Assembly (NCBI RefSeq): GCF_048571125.1
Contig: NZ_CP182343.1
Location: 1,302,001-1,366,000 of the forward strand
Length of the DNA stretch: 64,000 nucleotides
From: Arcobacter siniprincipis
GTDB taxonomy: Bacteria > Campylobacterota > Campylobacteria > Campylobacterales > Arcobacteraceae
Direction of reading: 5' to 3'
Position 1 is the first letter of the stretch, and each line of letters starts with the position of its first letter. Below, one piece after another: positions 34,045 to 42,226 of the stretch. The translations under genes were made by a program, and so were the position numbers. The notes under the pieces were generated by a model. It saw only the letters and a list, made by a program, of their open reading frames with translations. It searched no databases and was not told where the DNA came from.

Positions 34045-34686
34045 ATGCAGAATAAAAAAACAGTTTTAATAATACTAATCGTATTAATTGGATTATTTCT
34101 TGTAGGTGGATATTTTTATAAACAAAATAAAGCCAATGAATTTACAAAAGTTGCAAATGGAAAAGCAGAGCTTTTTCAAAGGGATTATTCTTTAGTAATA
34201 GGACCAAAAGATGCAAAAGTTCAATTAGTAGAATTTTTTGATCCAGCTTGTGGAACTTGTGCTTATTATTATCCTTTTGTTAAAGATTTAATTAAAAAGC
34301 ATAAAGATGATATTAAATTAGTTCTAAGATATGCACCTTTTCATGAAAATTCTAACTATACAGTAAAAATGTTAGAAGGGGCAAGAGAACAAAATCTTTT
34401 TAATGAGACTTTAGAATTGATGTTTGCTACACAAAATCAATGGTTGGATGGACATGGTGTGGATCCTAGAAAGTTATGGATTGTTTTAGAAAAGTCAAAT
34501 ATACTTGATATGAAAAAACTATCAATAAGCATGGATAATATCATGTATGATAAAATTATTGAACAAGACTTAGATGATGCAAGGGTTTTAAATGTGAGAG
34601 GAACTCCTTCATTTTTTGTAAACGGAATGCTTCTTCAAGAACTTAGCGGTGAAAATTTACAAAAATTAATTGAATCACAACTATAA
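34045..34686 (+). CDS. Membrane-anchored DsbA-family thioredoxin-fold protein
   Basis: 213 residues. One N-terminal membrane anchor (about 5-25, VLIILIVLIGLFLVGGYF) and a periplasmic DsbA-like domain with active site CGTC in FFDPACGTCAYYYPFVKDL. The cis-Pro loop is VRGTPSFFVNGM. It resembles DsbA/ScsC-type proteins that oxidise or isomerise disulfides, or deliver reducing power to cytochrome maturation. ATG has AGGAG upstream. A terminator follows the stop immediately. Confidence 0.88.
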   Translation: MQNKKTVLIILIVLIGLFLVGGYFYKQNKANEFTKVANGKAELFQRDYSLVIGPKDAKVQLVEFFDPACGTCAYYYPFVKDLIKKHKDDIKLVLRYAPFHENSNYTVKMLEGAREQNLFNETLELMFATQNQWLDGHGVDPRKLWIVLEKSNILDMKKLSISMDNIMYDKIIEQDLDDARVLNVRGTPSFFVNGMLLQELSGENLQKLIESQL

Positions 34687-34708
34687 AAGATACTTTAAAG
34701 TATCTTTT
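34685..34708. terminator. Palindromic terminator between convergent genes
   Basis: Perfect 12-base arms AAAAGATACTTT/AAAGTATCTTTT with A run before and T run inside the right arm; it can serve the DsbA-like gene and the pentapeptide-repeat gene. Confidence 0.8.
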
Positions 34709-35300
34709 ATTGGCAGTCGGCATCTTTAAATTTTGCTTCTTCACTTTTTAAATAATCACAATCTTTTTGTAATAAATTCACTCTTTCAAAAACAGCACCA
34801 AATGCTAAAGTATCACTTAAATCAGAACTTAACAAATCTAAATCAATAAATCTAGCATCTGCAATTCTTGAAGAAGAAAAGTTTACATTATCAATTGATG
34901 CTTCATCAAATCTAACACCCCAGAGATTTGATTCTTTAAAAGAGACATCTTTTATTTCTGTTAATTTCATATTGGCACCTTTGAAATTACTTCTATCAAA
35001 AGTAGAGTTCTTTATAGTTGCATTTTCAAAATTACTCTGAAAAAAATTTGAATCTATTCCTTTGACATCTTCAAGCTTTGTTCCCCAAAAAGAGGATTTT
35101 GAAAAGTTTGACTTAGATAAATCTGCTCCTGATAAATCAGAACCTGCAAAATTTGCATTTTGTAAATTCATACTTGTTAATTTCGCATCAGTTAAATCAC
35201 AATCTTCGCAAACAAGTGTTTTTTTAAATTTTTCAAGTTGTACTGCATCATATGAGAAAAGAAATGTGAAACTAAAAATTAAAAGTAATAGTTTTTTCAT
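34707..35300 (-). CDS. Secreted pentapeptide-repeat protein
   Basis: 197 residues. Signal peptide (1-16, LLLLIFSFTFLFS) followed by CEDCDLTDAKL and many A(D/N)LXX-type repeats (LQNANFAGSDLSGADLSKS and similar) up to about residue 170, which form a right-handed beta helix. Cysteines at CEDC near the start and C near the end may form disulfides in the periplasm. Function of such proteins varies. Its ATG overlaps the stop of the thioredoxin gene by four bases. Confidence 0.85.
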   Translation of the reverse strand: MKKLLLLIFSFTFLFSYDAVQLEKFKKTLVCEDCDLTDAKLTSMNLQNANFAGSDLSGADLSKSNFSKSSFWGTKLEDVKGIDSNFFQSNFENATIKNSTFDRSNFKGANMKLTEIKDVSFKESNLWGVRFDEASIDNVNFSSSRIADARFIDLDLLSSDLSDTLAFGAVFERVNLLQKDCDYLKSEEAKFKDADCQ

Positions 35301-35683
35301 TTTTTATTCTCCTTTAAAAGTGCCATAAATTTGCCTTCCTTCATTCCACCCATAGCTTTTTTATATACATTTTCCCCATCTTTTGTAAAATAAAATCTTG
35401 GTATACCCCAAAATTGCATCTGCTTTGGTATATCTGTATCATTTATGTCAAATTGATATGAAATAAAATTTTTATTTACGAAATCTTTTACTTCATCTTT
35501 TACAAAAATATGTTTTTTCATATAATTACATTCTGGACAAGTTGGCGAGCTAACCATCACAAAAATAGGTTTATTTTGTTCTTTTGCCTTCTTCATAGCA
35601 GTAGCATAATCTTTTTCCCAATTAAAACTTGCTGCATTTAATGAAAGAAATGTAATTACAAGTATTCCTAATAACTTAATCAT
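35297..35683 (-). CDS. Periplasmic thioredoxin-fold protein with CPEC active site
   Basis: 128 residues with a signal peptide (about 1-17) and a thioredoxin_7-type domain: KPIFVMVSSPTCPECNYMKK holds the CxxC motif as CPEC; the cis-Pro segment is FWGIPRFYFTKDGE. Proteins of this type reduce or shuffle disulfides in the periplasm. It forms a two-gene operon with the pentapeptide-repeat protein, whose cysteines could be its substrate; that is inference. Confidence 0.88.
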   Translation of the reverse strand: MIKLLGILVITFLSLNAASFNWEKDYATAMKKAKEQNKPIFVMVSSPTCPECNYMKKHIFVKDEVKDFVNKNFISYQFDINDTDIPKQMQFWGIPRFYFTKDGENVYKKAMGGMKEGKFMALLKENKK

Positions 35684-35809
35684 ATAAACTCCTTTATTTG
35701 ATATAGTATTATAACTATTTTTAATAAAAAAGCAATCTTAAAAATCAGTTTTAATTATTAAGTCAAAATATAATAAAATGAAAACTATTAACTAAAAAAT
35801 GGAGATATT

Positions 35810-36094
35810 ATGAATATTATAAAAAAAGTTACATTTATTGCAAATGATGATTCTATTAAAGAGATGAAAGATTTATTAAAAACTATGGTTGAGCCTTCTA
35901 AAAATGAGAAAGGTTGTTTATCATACGAAATTTATCAATTAAAAGAAAATCCAGCAAAATTTGTAGTTGTTGAAGCTTGGGAAGATGAAGAAGCATTAAA
36001 TGGACACAAAACTACAGAACACTATAAATACTATAAAGCAAATTTTGAACCATACTGTAAAGATAAATACAGTGATGATTTAGAAATAATTTAA
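35810..36094 (+). CDS. ABM-fold small protein (putative quinol monooxygenase / LsrG-like)
   Basis: 94 residues of the antibiotic biosynthesis monooxygenase superfamily: KEMKDLLKTMVEPSKNEKGCLSYEIY, FVVVEAWEDEEALNGHKTTEHYKYYK (partial quotes of a continuous fold). The pattern Y-E-x-W-x-D-E-x-A-x-x-x-H fits YgiN-like quinol monooxygenases and also LsrG, the isomerase of phosphorylated autoinducer-2. I cannot tell these apart from sequence. Its presence near an LsrK gene makes LsrG-like function worth testing. It is nine bases upstream of the class II aldolase gene on the same strand. Confidence 0.8.
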   Translation: MNIIKKVTFIANDDSIKEMKDLLKTMVEPSKNEKGCLSYEIYQLKENPAKFVVVEAWEDEEALNGHKTTEHYKYYKANFEPYCKDKYSDDLEII

Positions 36095-36103
36095 GGTAAA
36101 ATT

Positions 36104-37276
36104 TTGAAAAATTTATGGACAGATGAAGATGCACAAAAGTATAAAAGTGATTTAGAATTAAGAGTTTTTACTTCAAACTTATTAGGTCGAAGTGATGAAC
36201 TTGTTCTTCATGGAGGAGGTAATACTTCTGTAAAATCAAAAGTAAGCGGTGAAGATATTCTTTATGTAAAAGGAAGTGGTTGGGACTTAGTAAGTATTGA
36301 AAAAGAGGGATTTGCACCTGTTAAACTTGATACTTTAATTGAAATGGCAAAGCTTGATAGTTTAAGTGATAGTGATATGGTATCACAACAAAAAGCAGCG
36401 ATGATTGATAAAAGTGCGCCAAATCCTTCGGTTGAAGCAATCTTGCATGCAATTATTCCTTTTAAATTTGTAGATCATACACACGCAGATGCTGTTGTAA
36501 CTATATCAAATAATACAAATGGAATAGAAAATATTAAAAAAGTTTTTCCAAACTTTTTAATTATCCCTTATGTTATGCCTGGTTTTATACTAGCACGTAC
36601 TATTTATGATATGACTAAGAACTATGATTGGGAAAATAGTGATGGAATTATTTTACATAATCATGGAATTTTTACTTTTGATGATGATGCAAAAAAATCT
36701 TATGACAAAATGATATCTGCTGTTACTTTAGCAGAGAACTTTTTGGAAGATAATGCAAAACTTGAAATACCAACTTTAGAAGCTAAGGAAGTAGATTTAA
36801 CTGAACTTATAACTACTCTTTCTAAAGAAAAAGGTTATGATATAGCTTTAAAAGTAAATCAAGATAAAGAGGCTTTATATTATGCTTCTCAAACAAATCT
36901 AAAAGAAAATGTTACAAAAGGAGTTTTAACTCCTGAGCACATTATTAGAACAAAAAAAGTGCCTTTAGTTTTAGAAGATAATGATATAAAAAGTGCGATA
37001 GAAGAGTATAAAAAACAATATAAAATATATTTTGAAAGGTATGCAAAAGATGAGATTTGTTTAAATCCTGCCCCAAATTATGCAGTAATAAAAGATTTTG
37101 GAGTTGTATCTTTTGGAAAAAATGAGAAAGAAGCAAATATTATAAACGATATTGTAACTCATACTATTAAAGCTGTTTTAAGAGCTCAAAAATTAGGTGG
37201 CTTTGTAAGTATAAGTGAAAAAGATAGTTTCGAAATGGAATATTGGGAACTAGAGCAAGCTAAGTTGAAAAAATAA
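36104..37276 (+). CDS. Class II aldolase/adducin-family protein
   Basis: 390 residues. The N-terminal aldolase domain has LGRSDELVLHGGGNTSVK, LYVKGSGWDL, the Zn-binding FVDHTHADAVVTIS (HTH) and GIILHNHGIFTF with the third and fourth His. A second part (about 240-390) resembles the middle region of RhaD/RhaE-type bifunctional aldolase-dehydrogenases, but the C-terminal short-chain dehydrogenase domain usual in that ~700-residue family is absent. Expected chemistry: retro-aldol cleavage of a sugar phosphate or hydroxy acid. Start is TTG with AAGGT upstream; it forms an operon with the ABM-fold gene. Confidence 0.85.
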   Translation: MKNLWTDEDAQKYKSDLELRVFTSNLLGRSDELVLHGGGNTSVKSKVSGEDILYVKGSGWDLVSIEKEGFAPVKLDTLIEMAKLDSLSDSDMVSQQKAAMIDKSAPNPSVEAILHAIIPFKFVDHTHADAVVTISNNTNGIENIKKVFPNFLIIPYVMPGFILARTIYDMTKNYDWENSDGIILHNHGIFTFDDDAKKSYDKMISAVTLAENFLEDNAKLEIPTLEAKEVDLTELITTLSKEKGYDIALKVNQDKEALYYASQTNLKENVTKGVLTPEHIIRTKKVPLVLEDNDIKSAIEEYKKQYKIYFERYAKDEICLNPAPNYAVIKDFGVVSFGKNEKEANIINDIVTHTIKAVLRAQKLGGFVSISEKDSFEMEYWELEQAKLKK

Positions 37277-37298
37277 GAAGTTTAATACTTCTTATTTT
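37270..37298. terminator. Bidirectional terminator between aldolase and GDPD genes
   Basis: Perfect 12-bp stem AAAATAAGAAGT/ACTTCTTATTTT with a 5-base loop, lying across the two convergent gene ends. Confidence 0.8.
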
Positions 37299-38103
37299 AA
37301 TAGTCTGTAAAAATAGATTTTACTCCCCATTTAAAGAGTTTTTCAATATCTTCTTTTTGATTTAATGTATAAACATTTACATAAAATCCTTCATCATTTA
37401 ACTTTTTAACTAAAGCTTCATCTGTAATTTCAAAATCACAATTATAGTTTTTTACATTTAAACTTTTTAAATAATTTATCAAGTCTTTTGGATGTTCTTT
37501 TTCTTGTAATGCTGCTGTTTCGATTGAGGGATTTATATCATGTATTTGTTTTAAATAAACATGATTAAAAGAAGATATTATCACTTTGTTTTGCATCTTG
37601 GTTTCATCAACTATTTTTAATACTTCTTTTGCTGCTATTTCATGAAAGTTTGTATTTTCTAAATCTTTTATTTCAATATTTGCAAAGATATTATTTTGTT
37701 TTAAAAATAATAAGACCTCTTTTAGTGTTGGTATTTTTTCTATTTTCTCTTTTTTTAAATCTTCAATTGAGACTTTATTTTCTTTTATAGTTTTAAAGGG
37801 GGGGGTTTTTATAAACCAAGAAGAGAAATCAAGTTTTAACAATTGCTCATAAGTATAATCTGCAACTTTATAAGGCTTTTTAAACTCTTTGAACTCTTTT
37901 ACATTACTTGTTCGCTCTAATGTATCATCATGAATAATTATAGCAATGCCATCTTTTGTAAAAGTAACATCAAATTCTACTATTTGGTATTTTCCAATTA
38001 CTTGTTTAAATGCTGCCATTGTGTTTTCAGCTCTCAAAGACCTTAAACCTCTGTGAGCTATGAGGAGTTGTTCATCTTTTCCAAAATTATCCCAAAAGTT
38101 CAT
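37297..38103 (-). CDS. Glycerophosphodiester phosphodiesterase
   Basis: 268 residues with a TIM-barrel GDPD domain: LIAHRGLRSLRAENTMAAFK, VEFDVTFTKDGIAIIIHDDTLERTS (metal and catalytic residues His/Arg, Glu/Asp, His), IEIKD, and the C-terminal VYTLNQKEDIEKLFKWGV. No signal peptide, so cytoplasmic. It cleaves glycerophosphodiesters to sn-glycerol-3-phosphate and an alcohol. It is the last gene of the Pot-type ABC transporter operon, adjoining potC with no gap, which suggests that the transporter may import a glycerophosphodiester. The coding strand contains a run of eight C (37798-37805), a possible slippage tract. Confidence 0.92.
   Translation of the reverse strand: MNFWDNFGKDEQLLIAHRGLRSLRAENTMAAFKQVIGKYQIVEFDVTFTKDGIAIIIHDDTLERTSNVKEFKEFKKPYKVADYTYEQLLKLDFSSWFIKTPPFKTIKENKVSIEDLKKEKIEKIPTLKEVLLFLKQNNIFANIEIKDLENTNFHEIAAKEVLKIVDETKMQNKVIISSFNHVYLKQIHDINPSIETAALQEKEHPKDLINYLKSLNVKNYNCDFEITDEALVKKLNDEGFYVNVYTLNQKEDIEKLFKWGVKSIFTDY
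37798..37805. repeat. G8 homopolymer inside the GDPD gene
   Basis: Eight G on the plus strand (eight C in the coding strand), encoding Thr-Pro-Pro around residue 101. It is the only G/C run of this length noticed in this AT-rich window. Such tracts cause phase variation in Campylobacter. Confidence 0.85.
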
Positions 38104-38961
38104 TTATTTGACCTCTTTTTTTGTAAGTAGTAAGTTTAAAACTGCCAAAATTGATGTTGTAACTATTAGTAAAAATGAAATTGCATTTATAATTGGAGTA
38201 CTTCCATCTCTAACTTGTAGATATAAATTTATTGGTAAAGTAGTATCTGAACCCACTAAAAATAAGGTAGTATTAAAGTTTTCAAAACTCATTAAAAAGG
38301 CAACAGCACCAGCTCCTATAAGAGCTGGTTTTAAAAATGGCAAAATAATATACCTGATAGTTTCAAGTTTTGTAGCTCCTAAGTTTAAAGCAGCATCTGA
38401 TAAGGAATCATCAAATTTTTTAAGTCTTGCAGAAACCACTAATAAAACAAAAGTAGAGATAAAGGAAAATTGTCCAACAATAACTAACCAAAAACTAGGT
38501 CTTAAAATACTAATATCCAATCCAAAAGTATCTTCTATATATGTTCCTGCACTATTTGTTGCTAGAAGTAATGAAATACCAAGTATTACTCCTGGAATTA
38601 CTAAGGGAAGAAGTGCTAGAAAATAAAAAGCTTGTTTAAACTTGAACTCTTCCCTTTCAAATAAAAATGCTCCCATTGTTCCCATAATCAAAGAAAAAAT
38701 AGATACAAAAAAAGCAGTTTGAATACTTATAAAAATACTTTGCAAACTGTTTTCATCATGAAATAATCCAAGTCTATCCCTTGTATCTGACAAAAACCAA
38801 TCAAGGGAAAATCCTTTCCAAGGTAAAGTTGGAAAATCAGAATTATTAAATGCCAAAATACAAGTAATAACTAAAGGTGCAAATAAAAAAACATAAAACA
38901 AAGTTATATAAAGTAAAAAGGCAAAATTATACTTTTTGCTTCTTGGCAATGACCTTATCAT
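38104..38961 (-). CDS. ABC transporter permease (PotC-like)
   Basis: 285 residues, six membrane helices. The EAA loop is LSDAALNLGATKLETIRYIILPFLKPALIGAGA, which docks the ATPase. N-terminal FLLYITLFYVFLFAPLVITCILAFNNS is the usual PotC/YdcV opening. Partner of the permease encoded directly upstream (four-base overlap). Confidence 0.92.
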   Translation of the reverse strand: MIRSLPRSKKYNFAFLLYITLFYVFLFAPLVITCILAFNNSDFPTLPWKGFSLDWFLSDTRDRLGLFHDENSLQSIFISIQTAFFVSIFSLIMGTMGAFLFEREEFKFKQAFYFLALLPLVIPGVILGISLLLATNSAGTYIEDTFGLDISILRPSFWLVIVGQFSFISTFVLLVVSARLKKFDDSLSDAALNLGATKLETIRYIILPFLKPALIGAGAVAFLMSFENFNTTLFLVGSDTTLPINLYLQVRDGSTPIINAISFLLIVTTSILAVLNLLLTKKEVK

Positions 38962-39815
38962 GATAGAGCCTTTGAAAGATTTTGTTTAGAAATTTTTAAA
39001 GCAATCCAAATAATAAGTGAAGATAAAATCAAAAGTAAGAATCCAAAAGAAGCACCTTGATTCCAATTGAAACTTGCAATAAATTGGTTATAAATTTGTT
39101 CTGTAAACCAAAGTGAATTTTTCCCACCCATTAGATTTGGAGTTAAATAATTACCAAGTGTTAACATAAATACAACTATAGATCCAGATACAATTCCAGG
39201 TGCTGCATAGGGAATAATTATTTTGAAAAAGATTACAAACTTTGAAGCACCCAAATCTAAAGCTGCTTCAATATAACTATCATCCATACCTTCAAGTGCA
39301 GAGATAAGTGGAACTATCATAAATAGCATTGAAGTATAAACAAGTCCCATTATCATACTTACATCATTATAAAGCATTTCAATGGGTTTATCTATTATTC
39401 CAAATTGCATTAAATAATAGTTTATAACTCCACTTTCCCTAAGTAAAATCATCCAGCCATAAACACGCACAAGTTCACTTACCCAAAATGGCATCAAAAG
39501 AAGTATTGTCAAAAATCCTTTATATTTAGGTGAAACAACTTTTGTGATATAAAATGCAATGGGAAAGGTCACTACAAAAGTTAAAAATGTCACAAGAATA
39601 GAGTATGTAGCAGTTCTTACAAAAGTATACCAATATATACTTTCTTTAAAAAACGCATTGTAATTACTAAAACTCCAAACCATATCACCAACATCATTTT
39701 CTACTTTTAGTGACATAAGTAACAGATCAATTTGAGGCAAAATTATAAGTAAAAAAAGCCATAAAAATACTGGAATAAAGAATATCAAAAATCCTAATTT
39801 AATGTGCTTTTTCAT
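38958..39815 (-). CDS. ABC transporter permease (PotB-like)
   Basis: 285 residues, six membrane helices. EAA loop: YIEAALDLGASKFVIFFKIIIPYAAPGIVSGSI. GNYLTPNLMGG near residue 233 is characteristic of PotB-type spermidine/putrescine permeases. It overlaps the upstream ATPase gene and downstream permease gene by four bases each. Confidence 0.92.
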   Translation of the reverse strand: MKKHIKLGFLIFFIPVFLWLFLLIILPQIDLLLMSLKVENDVGDMVWSFSNYNAFFKESIYWYTFVRTATYSILVTFLTFVVTFPIAFYITKVVSPKYKGFLTILLLMPFWVSELVRVYGWMILLRESGVINYYLMQFGIIDKPIEMLYNDVSMIMGLVYTSMLFMIVPLISALEGMDDSYIEAALDLGASKFVIFFKIIIPYAAPGIVSGSIVVFMLTLGNYLTPNLMGGKNSLWFTEQIYNQFIASFNWNQGASFGFLLLILSSLIIWIALKISKQNLSKALS

Positions 39816-40879
39816 GATTTATAACACTTACAATCTTCTAAATGAACACCAGCTTTTACTATGTCATTTTTTTGAATATGAGTAAACTCTCTATTTTGAG
39901 GAAGAGAGACCATTATTTCATGATTATTATCTAAAAAACTTGCTAATATTTTTGTATTTGAACCATCAAAAAGTATTGTTTTTACCTTTAAGTCAAAATA
40001 GTTCATATCTTTTTCTCCAATTTTTGGAAATAGGGCAATAGCCTCTGGTCTTACAAATAAAGTACAATCTTTTTGTATATCTTTATCTATAAATTCTGCT
40101 AAAAAGTTAAGACCTTCTTTTGTTTTAACTGAGTTTTCATTTTCTTTGTAAGCTTCAAATTTATTTGTTTCACCCACAAAAGATGCTACAAAACTAGTCT
40201 TCGGATTTGAGTATAGATTTTGAGGAGTATCTATTTGTTCTAATTGTCCTTTATTCATAACTGCAACTTTATCACTCATAACTAATGCTTCTGATTGATC
40301 GTGAGTTATATAAATAAATGTTGTACCAATTTCATTTTGAAGTTTTTTTAACTCTATTTTCATCTGTTCCCTAAGCTTCAAATCTAAAGCTCCTAAAGGC
40401 TCATCTAAAAGCAAAATTGAAGGTGAAAGTACAAGTGATCTAGCTATGGCAACTCTTTGTTTTTGTCCACCAGAAAGTTCTTGTACATTGTGATTTAAGT
40501 AATCGCTTAAGTGAACTCTTTCTAACATAGATTTGACTTTTTTTTCTATCTCTTTTTTAGGAACATTTTGTCTTTTTAAACCAAAGGCTACATTTTCTTT
40601 GACATTCATCATAGGAAATAGTGCTAAATTTTGAAAAACAAGATTTACAGGTCTTTTATTTGGTGGTATTCCTACCATTTCATTATTGTTGATAAGTATA
40701 TTTCCTGAACTTGGCTCTAAAAATCCAGCAATCATTCTAAGAAGAGTAGTTTTACCACAACCAGATGGTCCTAGAATTGAAAAAAACTTCCCTTCTTCTA
40801 CTTGGAAGTTTACTCCATTTACAGCTTTGTACTTTCCAAAAGTTTTTTTTAATTCTTTTATGTCTAAAATATTTTCCAT
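39812..40879 (-). CDS. ABC transporter ATP-binding protein (PotA-like)
   Basis: 355 residues. Walker A GPSGCGKTTLLRMIAGF, Q-loop LVFQNLALFP, signature LSGGQKQRVAIAR, Walker B ILLLDEPLGALD, switch His in THDQSEALVMSD. A C-terminal TOBE domain (about 270-355) is typical of the MalK/PotA group. It powers the PotBC-like permeases. ATG with AGGAAA upstream. Confidence 0.93.
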   Translation of the reverse strand: MENILDIKELKKTFGKYKAVNGVNFQVEEGKFFSILGPSGCGKTTLLRMIAGFLEPSSGNILINNNEMVGIPPNKRPVNLVFQNLALFPMMNVKENVAFGLKRQNVPKKEIEKKVKSMLERVHLSDYLNHNVQELSGGQKQRVAIARSLVLSPSILLLDEPLGALDLKLREQMKIELKKLQNEIGTTFIYITHDQSEALVMSDKVAVMNKGQLEQIDTPQNLYSNPKTSFVASFVGETNKFEAYKENENSVKTKEGLNFLAEFIDKDIQKDCTLFVRPEAIALFPKIGEKDMNYFDLKVKTILFDGSNTKILASFLDNNHEIMVSLPQNREFTHIQKNDIVKAGVHLEDCKCYKS

Positions 40880-40920
40880 TGATTTTCCTATAATAAGGGA
40901 GTATGAACTTCCCTTATTGT

Positions 40921-41982
40921 TTATTGTGCAGATTTTACTAAATCTAAGGTTCTACCCTCTATTTTTTCTAATTTAGCAGGTACAGGAGGATACCAGTTTA
41001 TATTTTCAATATCTTCATTACTAAATGTTCTCTCAAAGTTATCTCTTTTCTCAGGATCTAATAATTTAATTGCTCCATTAGAAGCTGTACCATAACCTTG
41101 GTCATTTGTAAAATAAGCTGCATTTTCTGGTTTTAGCATAAAGTTAATCCATTTATAAGCACCATTAATATTTTTAGCTTTTGAAGGAATAGCAAAAGTA
41201 TCAATCCAACCTAATGCTCCACTTTTTGGGGCAACAAAATCAATGTCTGGGTTTTCTTTGTGTAGTTTCCAACCACCACCGTCCCATCCCATGGCAACAG
41301 TAACTTCTCCACTTCTTAACATACTTAAAAGTGCATCTCCATTTGCCCAATAGTTATGTACTAAAGGTTTTGCTGCAATTAAATCTTTTTCAACTGTATT
41401 CATTAAAGAAGAGTAAGCCGCTATATCAGAATATTTTTTAAAGGGATCAACTCCTTTTCCAAATGCAACAGCAATTAAAGTTGGTCTTTTTAATCTATAA
41501 GAGATTTTTCCTTTATATTTAGGATTTAATAAATCACTATAATCTTTTGCATCAGGAGCTAACTTTTTATTAACTATTAAACCAGAAGTTCCATAACAAA
41601 AAGGTACTGCATATGATTCACCTTTTACTTTTGTATTGTTTTTAACAGCAGTTAACATAGATGGAACAACATTTGCTGTTGTGATTTTTGAATAATCTAT
41701 TGGCATATAGATTTTATATTTTGCTTGTACTGAACTTATTCTATCTTGAGAAGGTTGGGCTAGGTCAAATCCTGCGCCTCTTGTTGCTCTTAATTTTGCA
41801 ATCATCTCTTCATTATTTGAATATGTAAGTTCAACATTTATGCCTGTTTCTTTTTCAAATTTATCCACTAAGGCTTGGGGTGCATATCCTTTCCATGTAA
41901 GGATTTTAAGTGTATCATTGGCAAATAAATTACTACTAAGTAAAGCAGTTGTAGCAACAGCTAAAAGGGCTAATTTTTTCAT
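40921..41982 (-). CDS. ABC transporter periplasmic binding protein (PotD-like)
   Basis: 353 residues. Signal peptide MKKLALLAVATTALLSSNLFA. Mature part: LKILTWKGYAPQALVDKFEKETGI, LAQPSQDRISSVQAKYK, VPFCYGTSGLIVNKKL and GALGWIDTFAIPSKAKN, the last matching the Trp-x-Asp ligand segment of PotD. Known PotD proteins bind spermidine or putrescine, but related Pot-type systems carry other cations or phosphonates. First gene of the five-gene minus-strand operon potD-A-B-C-GDPD. A TATAAT-like -10 lies about 30 bases before the start. Confidence 0.9.
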   Translation of the reverse strand: MKKLALLAVATTALLSSNLFANDTLKILTWKGYAPQALVDKFEKETGINVELTYSNNEEMIAKLRATRGAGFDLAQPSQDRISSVQAKYKIYMPIDYSKITTANVVPSMLTAVKNNTKVKGESYAVPFCYGTSGLIVNKKLAPDAKDYSDLLNPKYKGKISYRLKRPTLIAVAFGKGVDPFKKYSDIAAYSSLMNTVEKDLIAAKPLVHNYWANGDALLSMLRSGEVTVAMGWDGGGWKLHKENPDIDFVAPKSGALGWIDTFAIPSKAKNINGAYKWINFMLKPENAAYFTNDQGYGTASNGAIKLLDPEKRDNFERTFSNEDIENINWYPPVPAKLEKIEGRTLDLVKSAQ

Positions 41983-42011
41983 CTTTTCTCCTAAATTTTA
42001 TATAACTAGTG

Positions 42012-42017
42012 ATTATA
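42012..42017 (-). promoter_or_regulatory. -10 element for the Pot-type operon
   Basis: TATAAT on the minus strand, 30 bases before the potD-like ATG. The -35 is weak. Confidence 0.4.
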
Positions 42018-42131
42018 TTAGAGATTTATTACATAAAAGTAACAACAACATCTTGTAAGTATAATAAATCCTTTTTGCTTATTTATTCTTTAAATAGACT
42101 TAAAGTTAATAATTTGTTTATTATAATTATA

Positions 42132-42140
42132 TGATATAAT
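42132..42140 (+). promoter_or_regulatory. Extended -10 element for the lsrK gene
   Basis: TGATATAAT about 87 bases before the lsrK start; a further TATAAT-like sequence occurs nearer the gene (42160s), so the exact promoter is unsure. The 244-base divergent region also holds a CTTTAA-N6-TTAAAG inverted repeat at 42088-42105. Confidence 0.35.
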
Positions 42141-42226
42141 CAAGTAATTAAAGAAATAAAATTTTTTATAATATTATTTATAATTATAAATGACAATTGT
42201 TAATTTTATTCTAATTGGAGAGCATA

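Noticed and set aside
35810..36094. Calling the ABM-fold gene lsrG outright
   Set aside because: The fold is shared by quinol monooxygenases and others; residue matches are not specific enough, so it is only suggested.
42088..42105. CTTTAA-N6-TTAAAG inverted repeat between potD-like gene and lsrK as an LsrR-type operator
   Set aside because: Six-base A/T arms are easily found by chance here and no regulator gene is adjacent.
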